Assembly (NCBI RefSeq): GCF_014193285.1
Contig: NZ_JACHZE010000001.1
Span: 744,001-808,000 of the forward strand
Source: Atlantibacter sp. RC6
GTDB lineage: Bacteria; Pseudomonadota; Gammaproteobacteria; Enterobacterales; Enterobacteriaceae
Direction of reading: 5' to 3'
Length of the DNA: 64,000 bases
The position numbers and the translations under genes were made by a program. Of this stretch, positions 58,618 to 64,000 are shown in pieces; position 1 is the stretch's first letter, and the number at the start of each line of letters is the position of its first letter. The notes beneath the pieces were generated by a model that was not told the DNA's origin, searched no databases, and saw only the letters and a program-made list of their open reading frames with translations.

Positions 58618-59475
58618 ATGAAATACATAGGCGCGCATGTCAGCGCATCCGGCGGCGTGGAGCAGGCCGTGACCCGCGCGGTAGAGATTGGCGCGAACGC
58701 TTTCGCCCTGTTTACCAAGAACCAGCGCCAGTGGCGCGCGGCACCGCTAAGCGGCGAAACCATCGATAATTTCAAGGCCGCCTGCGAACAGCACAATTTC
58801 AAGCCGGGGCAGATCCTGCCGCACGACAGTTACCTGATCAACCTCGGCCACCCGGTGGATGAGGCGCTGGAAAAGTCCCGCGACGCCTTTATCGACGAGA
58901 TGGCGCGCTGCCAGCAGTTGGGTTTATCTCTGCTGAATTTCCATCCGGGTAGCCATCTCAAGCAAATTAGCGAAGAGGCCTGCCTGGCGCGCATCGCCGA
59001 ATCTATCAATATCGCGCTGGCGAAAACCGAGGGCGTGACGGCGGTGATTGAGAATACCGCCGGACAGGGCAGCAACCTGGGGTTCCGCTTCGAGCATCTG
59101 GCGGCGATTATTGACGGCGTGGAAGATAAAACGCGCGTCGGGGTGTGCATTGATACCTGTCACGCCTTTGCGGCGGGCTACGATTTGCGTAGCGAAGCGG
59201 ATTGCGAAAACACCTTTGCTGAATTCGAGCGCATCGTCGGGTTTAAGTACCTGCGCGGCATGCACCTGAACGACGCCAAAAGCGCCTTTGCCAGCCGGGT
59301 GGACCGCCATAACAGCCTCGGCGAAGGCAATATCGGCCACACGCCGTTTAGCTGGCTGATGCGCGATGCGCGCTTCGACGGTATCCCGCTGATCCTGGAA
59401 ACCATTAACCCGGATATCTGGGCGCAAGAGATCGCCTGGCTGCGGGCGCAGCAGCACGAAGCCGTGGCTGTCTGA
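58618..59475 (+). CDS. nfo: Nfo, endonuclease IV
   Basis: This 285-residue zinc enzyme cleaves DNA at abasic sites during base excision repair. The AP2EC signatures are present: [14 protein letters not shown] at the N-terminus, [26 protein letters not shown] and [16 protein letters not shown]. The start at 58618 ([11 protein letters not shown]) gives the exact E. coli length. It converges on fruA; the yeiI, nupX and rihB genes seen next in E. coli are missing. Confidence 0.97.
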   Translation: MKYIGAHVSASGGVEQAVTRAVEIGANAFALFTKNQRQWRAAPLSGETIDNFKAACEQHNFKPGQILPHDSYLINLGHPVDEALEKSRDAFIDEMARCQQLGLSLLNFHPGSHLKQISEEACLARIAESINIALAKTEGVTAVIENTAGQGSNLGFRFEHLAAIIDGVEDKTRVGVCIDTCHAFAAGYDLRSEADCENTFAEFERIVGFKYLRGMHLNDAKSAFASRVDRHNSLGEGNIGHTPFSWLMRDARFDGIPLILETINPDIWAQEIAWLRAQQHEAVAV

Positions 59476-59491
59476 GCCGCTATCAAACGCA

Positions 59492-59519
59492 AAAAGGGCA
59501 GGTTCTCACCTGCCCTTTT
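59492..59519. terminator. Bidirectional terminator between nfo and fruA
   Basis: AAAAGGGCAGGT (59492-59503) pairs with ACCTGCCCTTTT (59508-59519), a perfect 12-bp stem with a TCTC loop, ending in Ts on both strands. Confidence 0.9.
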
Positions 59520-59538
59520 CTCTTTCTCACTGCGCCGC

Positions 59539-61239
59539 TTACGCGGTTTTGGTGTTCAGCTCGGCTTCCGGACGTTTCAGGAAGGCATACGCCAGACCTG
59601 CCAACAGCGTACCGGCAACAATCGCCAGCAGATAACCCAGAACCGGGGTGATCGCACCCGGGATCAGCAGTACGAACAGGCCGCCGTGCGGCGCCATCAG
59701 TTTCGCGCCGATCGCCATGGAGATGGCCCCCGTCACCGCGCCGCCGACGATACAGCAAGGCAGAACGCGCATCGGGTCGCGGGCCGCGAACGGAATCGCC
59801 CCTTCAGAGATAAAGCACAGGCCGAGAACCAGCGCCGCTTTACCGCCTTCCTGCTGACCCTTGTCGAATTTACGACGGGCAACCATGGTCGCCAGCCCCA
59901 TCGCCAGCGGCGGCACCATACCGGCTGCCATAATCGCCGCCATCGGCGCATAGGTTTGGGTACTCAGCAGACCGACGCCGAACGCATAAGCCGCTTTGTT
60001 CACCGGCCCGCCCATATCGGTACACATCATACCGCCGAGGATTGCGCCCAGCAAAACCGCGTTAGCCGTTCCCATGGTTTGCAGCCAGTGGGTCAGGCCC
60101 GCCAGGATGCCCGCAACCGGTTTGCCGATCAGGTAGATCATCGCCAGGCCAACCACCAGGCTGGAGAGCAGCGGAATAATCAGGATCGGCTTCAGCGCCT
60201 CCATGCTCGGCGGCAGCTTCAGCTTCGTGCTGATGGCTTTCGCCACGTAGCCCGCCAGGAAACCCGCCAGAATACCGCCGATGAAACCGGAACCGGTGCT
60301 CACCGCCAGCATGCCGCCAATCAGGCCCGGCGTCAGGCCCGGACGATCCGCGATGGAAAATGCAATGTAACCTGCCAGTACCGGCACCATCAGCGCAAAC
60401 GCTGAACCGCCGCCGATCTGCATCAGCGCCGCTGCCAGGGTATCCGGGGTTTTAAAGGCTTCGATACCGAACGCGAAGGAGAGCGCGATACACAAGCCGC
60501 CCGCCACAACCATCGGCAGCATATAAGAGACGCCGGTCAGCAGGTGACGATACGCGCCTGCGCTCTGTTTTTTGCCTTCCTGAGAAGAAGCCGAAGCCGC
60601 CTGTTGGGCTTCATACGGTTTGGCTTCTGCCACCGCTTTGTCCAGCTCCTGGGCGGTTTTCTTCAGCGCCAGACCGGTAGAAGTGCGGTACATCGGTAAC
60701 CCGGCGAATTTCGCCAGATCCACTTCGATATCCGCCGCCACAATCACCAGATCCGCCTGGGCGATCTCTTCCGGCGTGATGGCGTTGCCCGCGCCCACAG
60801 AGCCGCGAGTTTCAACCTTCACCCACCAGCCGCGTTTTTTGGCTTCGGTTTCAATGGCTTCAGCCGCCATAAAGGTGTGCGCCACGCCGGTCGGGCAGGC
60901 GGTGACGGCAACGATGCGTTTCGGGCCTTTCGCCAGGCTGGCCTGGGCTGGCGCTGCCGCCGCCACCGGCGCGCTGTACGGCGCGGCTTTGCCTTTGGCT
61001 TCGCTCAGGAACAGTTCCGGATGCAGCACGGCGCGATCGATATCGCCCAGATACACCTTTTTACCGTTCAGCGCGGTGTCAGCAGGGATTGCGTTGCCGA
61101 CCACAATAGCCAGTTCCGCGTCGTTCGGGTTATCGATAATTTCCAGGTGCGCTTTGCGAGCCGCCGTGCCAAGCAGGGTTTTCGCCATGTATGCACGGGC
61201 CTGCCCGAGGCTGGGATCAATTATCAGCAGCGTTTTCAT
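59539..61239 (-). CDS. fruA: FruA, fructose PTS permease (EIIB'BC)
   Basis: This 566-residue membrane protein carries a degenerate N-terminal EIIB-like domain, an active EIIB domain with phospho-cysteine C115 (VTACPTGVAHTFMAAEAIE), and a C-terminal EIIC domain with about nine membrane segments. It takes up fructose as fructose 1-phosphate. It is last in the fruBKA operon, with 16 bases to fruK. Confidence 0.96.
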   Translation of the reverse strand: MKTLLIIDPSLGQARAYMAKTLLGTAARKAHLEIIDNPNDAELAIVVGNAIPADTALNGKKVYLGDIDRAVLHPELFLSEAKGKAAPYSAPVAAAAPAQASLAKGPKRIVAVTACPTGVAHTFMAAEAIETEAKKRGWWVKVETRGSVGAGNAITPEEIAQADLVIVAADIEVDLAKFAGLPMYRTSTGLALKKTAQELDKAVAEAKPYEAQQAASASSQEGKKQSAGAYRHLLTGVSYMLPMVVAGGLCIALSFAFGIEAFKTPDTLAAALMQIGGGSAFALMVPVLAGYIAFSIADRPGLTPGLIGGMLAVSTGSGFIGGILAGFLAGYVAKAISTKLKLPPSMEALKPILIIPLLSSLVVGLAMIYLIGKPVAGILAGLTHWLQTMGTANAVLLGAILGGMMCTDMGGPVNKAAYAFGVGLLSTQTYAPMAAIMAAGMVPPLAMGLATMVARRKFDKGQQEGGKAALVLGLCFISEGAIPFAARDPMRVLPCCIVGGAVTGAISMAIGAKLMAPHGGLFVLLIPGAITPVLGYLLAIVAGTLLAGLAYAFLKRPEAELNTKTA

Positions 61240-61255
61240 TATGTCTCTCCTGCTG

Positions 61256-62194
61256 TCAGTTAAAGGGTTGGAGGTCGACGCGCGCCATCATTGCGGCCAA
61301 CTGGGGTCTGTCGGTGATACCGACGTTGCTCTGGCTTACGGCCAGCGCCGCCACGGCGGTTGCCAGACGTAATGTGTGTTCGCTGGATTCACGCATCAGC
61401 AGCCCGTAAATCAGGCCGCCCACCATGGAATCCCCGGCGCCTACCGTGCTGACGACTTCGCAAGACGGCGGTTTGGCGATCCATTCGCCGGAGGCGTTAA
61501 CCCACAGCGCCCCTTCCGCACCCAGAGAAATCACCACGTGGGCGATACCCTGCTCGCGCAGCGCGTGAGCGGCGTCGATCACATCTTTCATTTCCGGCAG
61601 CTTTTTACCGGCCCAGATTTCCAGCTCGCGACGGTTGGGTTTGACCAGCCACGGCGACGCCTTGAGGCCAGCCACCAGCGCTTCGCGGCTGCTGTCGAAA
61701 ATAATGCACGGGCACTGGCTGCGCAGTTTGGTCATCCAGTCGGTGAACGCTTCCGGGCTGACGCCGGACGGCAAACTGCCGCTGACGCAAACCATATCGA
61801 ACTGGCCCAGCCAGCTCAGGGAATCATTCACAAAACGCTCCCAGTCGGCAGGGGTCACTTCAAAGCCCGAGAAGTTGAAATCGGTGACTTCGCCGTCTTT
61901 CTCGGTGAGTTTGACGTTGATACGGGTGCGACCCTGAACCACCTGGAAACGGTTGGCGATGCCCAGCTCGCTGAACAGTTGCTGAAAGCCGTCCTGGTTG
62001 TCTTTACCCAGGAACCCGCCCACGGTGACGTCGATACCTAAATCTTTGAGCACTTTGGCGACGTTAATCCCTTTACCCGCCGCATGCAGGCCGGTAGTAC
62101 GTACCAGGTTTACTTCGCCGCGCTCGATGTCTGCGCAGTAGCCGACCAGGTCATAGGCCGGGTTGAGGGTAATGGTGGCGACACGTCTGCTCAT
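61256..62194 (-). CDS. fruK: FruK, 1-phosphofructokinase
   Basis: This 312-residue PfkB kinase makes fructose 1,6-bisphosphate from fructose 1-phosphate. The signatures [19 protein letters not shown] and the C-terminal [14 protein letters not shown] are present. It overlaps fruB by 4 bases. Its substrate and product are also the effector metabolites of Cra. Confidence 0.96.
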   Translation of the reverse strand: MSRRVATITLNPAYDLVGYCADIERGEVNLVRTTGLHAAGKGINVAKVLKDLGIDVTVGGFLGKDNQDGFQQLFSELGIANRFQVVQGRTRINVKLTEKDGEVTDFNFSGFEVTPADWERFVNDSLSWLGQFDMVCVSGSLPSGVSPEAFTDWMTKLRSQCPCIIFDSSREALVAGLKASPWLVKPNRRELEIWAGKKLPEMKDVIDAAHALREQGIAHVVISLGAEGALWVNASGEWIAKPPSCEVVSTVGAGDSMVGGLIYGLLMRESSEHTLRLATAVAALAVSQSNVGITDRPQLAAMMARVDLQPFN

Positions 62195-63324
62195 GCTGCG
62201 CCCTCCCCAAGACCGGCGGCGATGGCGTCGCCAATCGCTTTCAGCGCCTGTTCAGCATCTTCGCCCTGGGCGGTGAAGCGCAGACGGTGGCCCTGCTTCA
62301 CGCCCAGCGCTACCACTTTCATCAGGCTGCGGCCGTTTGCCGGTTTGCCGCTACCGTCGAGGTTGGTAACGGTAATCTCGCTGTTAAATTGTTTAACGGT
62401 GTTCACCAGAACGGTGCCAGGACGGGCATGCAGACCGTGCTCGTTACGTACCACGAACTCCGCGCTCAGCACGTCGTCCAGCGGCGCGTCGTCGCTGGTC
62501 AGCAGCGCCAGCAGGGTTGCGCCATCGGCTTTCACCAGACGGTCGGCTTTCTGGTTGATAATCAAATCGCTTACACGCTTCAGCACATTAACCGGCTGGC
62601 TGTCCGCCATAGCGACGGTCAACAGCATCGCCACGCTCTGCCCGTCGAACTCAAACGGCGTCGCGCTGCGGCTGACGGCGATGGCGCTCGTCAGGTTGCC
62701 TTCCGCGCTGTCGTTCAACCAGATGCCGTGGCCGAGATTGAGTGGGGTATCGTTGATAACATTGCTGACAAAGCGGCTGTCTACCGCGCCAACCGCTTTC
62801 AGGCGGCCCGCGTTCAGCGCCTGGAGCGTGGTCAAATCAGCGGCGACGACGTCGAGTTGCACGGTATCGTTATCCAGTTTCAATGAGGCCTGCTGTTTTT
62901 CACCCATCAGCAGAGCACGCAACTCTTCCGCGCTGGAGGCATTTTTCAGCTGTTCAGCCACGTCGTCATCGCTCAGCACGTGGGTAAGCTGACGCAGTAA
63001 ACCCAGGTGCTCATCGGAGCTGGCGGCGATGCCGATGGCGACATACGCGGTCTGCCCTTCGCCCCACGCAATCCCCTGCGGGAACTGAAACACTTTGACG
63101 CCGGTTTTCAGCACCTGATCGCGCGTATCCGTGGTGCCGTGAGGAATGGCGATACCATTGCCTAAATAGGTGGACGTTTGCAGTTCACGGGCCAACATAC
63201 CGTTGACGTAGCCGTCAGCCACGTTGCCGGCCTGCGCCAGCGCGGCCGCAACCTGGCGGATCGCCTCGTCTTTGCTCCCGGCGCTGGCGCCAGGGTGTAT
63301 ATCTTGCACAGATAACTGGAACAT
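62191..63324 (-). CDS. fruB: FruB, fructose PTS diphosphoryl transfer protein (EIIA-HPr)
   Basis: This 377-residue protein has an N-terminal EIIA domain with the phospho-histidine H62 ([14 protein letters not shown]), a central module, and a C-terminal HPr-like domain with H299 (EHGLHARPG). It carries phosphate from Enzyme I to FruA. The start at 63324 ([16 protein letters not shown]) matches the E. coli length. Two Cra boxes lie upstream. Confidence 0.96.
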   Translation of the reverse strand: MFQLSVQDIHPGASAGSKDEAIRQVAAALAQAGNVADGYVNGMLARELQTSTYLGNGIAIPHGTTDTRDQVLKTGVKVFQFPQGIAWGEGQTAYVAIGIAASSDEHLGLLRQLTHVLSDDDVAEQLKNASSAEELRALLMGEKQQASLKLDNDTVQLDVVAADLTTLQALNAGRLKAVGAVDSRFVSNVINDTPLNLGHGIWLNDSAEGNLTSAIAVSRSATPFEFDGQSVAMLLTVAMADSQPVNVLKRVSDLIINQKADRLVKADGATLLALLTSDDAPLDDVLSAEFVVRNEHGLHARPGTVLVNTVKQFNSEITVTNLDGSGKPANGRSLMKVVALGVKQGHRLRFTAQGEDAEQALKAIGDAIAAGLGEGAA

Positions 63325-63345
63325 AACTCTCCTCGCTCGCTGAAA

Positions 63346-63425
63346 TTGAATCGTTTCAGCCATCATGAGAAAAAATGCGCCCTCTCAATGTGGCAAGCCA
63401 ATAAGACGACGCTGAAACGTTTCGC
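63346..63425 (-). promoter_or_regulatory. Cra (FruR) operators of fruBKA
   Basis: TTGAATCGTTTCAG (63346-63359) and GCTGAAACGTTTCGC (63411-63425) match the Cra consensus TGAAWCG-type palindrome with the central CG. They flank the fruB promoter as the two operators do in E. coli. Confidence 0.85.
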
Positions 63426-63674
63426 GAGTGTGGAGGCATCCGGGAAAACTGGCAAGAATTGTTGTTAACCGGATGTCAGATTTTTGAGTTTCCGCACATT
63501 TCAGCGCCTGAAAACTGAACTTAGCTGAAATTATTCTGGTAAGTTCAGCAGAACTTCAGCACGGTTTCAGCAGTGAAACTGCGGTTCAAAAAAGCAAGGA
63601 ATTGACCTGACACCCTGTTTATTTGCTGCCGCTGAGCGTAAACTGCGCACCTTCCTTAAACCTGAAGCTCCCAC

Positions 63675-64000
63675 ATGTCTAACAACACCACCGCACTCCC
63701 CCCACGCACGTTTGATATCACGTCCGCGTCTTTCTTAATTGTGGCCTTTTTGACCGGAATTGCTGGCGCATTGCAAACGCCGACGCTGAGCCTGTTTCTT
63801 ACCACCGAAGTTCATGCGCGTCCGGCGATGGTCGGGTTCTTCTTTAGCGGCAGCGCGATTATCGGCATTATGGTGAGCCAGTTCCTGGCGGGGCGTTCAG
63901 ATAAGAAAGGCGACCGTAAATCATTGATTTTCGCCTGCTGCCTGTTGGGCGCGCTCGCCAGCCTGCTGTTCGCCTGGAACCGCAACTACTTCGTGCTGCT
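63675..64000 (+). CDS. setB: SetB, sugar efflux transporter, N-terminal part
   Basis: The frame from the ATG at 63675 runs off the window after 108 codons. It begins MSNNTTALPPRTFDITSASF and has two to three membrane segments with the SET-family segment ARPAMVGFFFSGSAIIGI and a GRSDKKGDRKSLIF cytoplasmic loop typical of MFS sugar efflux carriers. It is divergent from fruB, the E. coli neighbour of setB. The family exports lactose, glucose and IPTG-like sugars. Confidence 0.9.
   Translation, partial: MSNNTTALPPRTFDITSASFLIVAFLTGIAGALQTPTLSLFLTTEVHARPAMVGFFFSGSAIIGIMVSQFLAGRSDKKGDRKSLIFACCLLGALASLLFAWNRNYFVL

Noticed and set aside
57723-58802. A 359-codon open frame antisense to yeiH and the nfo start
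   Set aside because: It runs through two well-supported genes and has biased composition.

Overview
The window is a chromosomal segment from a member of the Enterobacteriaceae. Gene content, gene order and protein lengths follow the Escherichia coli map from baeS to setB almost throughout (baeSR, trhP/yegQ, cyaR, yegS, fbaB, yegTUVW, thiMD, yehS, btsRS, apbC, metG, mlrA, yehWXYZ, bglX, dld, pbpG, yohCDF, dusC, yohJK, cdd, sanA, mglBAC, galS, yeiB, folE, yeiG, cirA, lysP, yeiE, yeiH, nfo, fruBKA, setB). The core genes are GC-rich. Two ERIC repeats, a CyaR sRNA and a thiM-type TPP riboswitch fit the same family. I cannot name the genus from sequence reading alone; the deviations from E. coli suggest a relative such as Enterobacter, Kosakonia or a neighbour.

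Layout. (1) 1-1125: end of baeS and all of baeR. (2) About 1130-3930: an AT-rich accessory island. It encodes a small HExxH metallopeptidase of a type VI secretion (T6SS)-associated family, a lipoprotein of a T6SS immunity type, an orphan Hcp tube protein, a Tlde1-like L,D-transpeptidase-fold effector and a secreted putative immunity protein. There are no T6SS structural genes in the window. (3) 3930-13700: conserved block of tRNA hydroxylation, CyaR, lipid kinase, aldolase, the yegTUV nucleoside-type operon with its regulator, and thiamin salvage under a TPP riboswitch. (4) 13700-14900: second AT-rich insert with a small membrane protein overlapping a DUF1493 gene. (5) 14900-24750: a CstA-family transporter beside yehS and the pyruvate-sensing BtsS/BtsR system, with a good BtsR operator upstream of the transporter; then an acetyltransferase, apbC, metG, mlrA and the small gene yohO. 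(6) 24700-41300: osmoprotectant ABC transporter, periplasmic beta-glucosidase, D-lactate dehydrogenase, cell-wall endopeptidase, membrane proteins, the 27-residue YohP, DusC, YohJK and cytidine deaminase, SanA. (7) 41400-51900: AI-2E-family transporter, galactose ABC transporter with its repressor GalS, YeiB/FolE, an MFS carrier, S-formylglutathione hydrolase. (8) 51900-64000: HicB/HicA-type pair, colicin I receptor, lysine permease, YeiE, YeiH, endonuclease IV, fructose PTS and the start of setB.

The core genes mostly handle nutrient uptake and envelope upkeep under catabolite control: CRP-type sites are visible before cyaR, yohJ, cdd, mglB and galS, Cra boxes before fruB and a Fur-like box before cirA. 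The most interesting parts are the Hcp/effector/immunity island, the AT-rich pair after thiM, the physical joining of BtsSR to a transporter with its operator inside the end of yehS, and the antitoxin-first HicBA pair.
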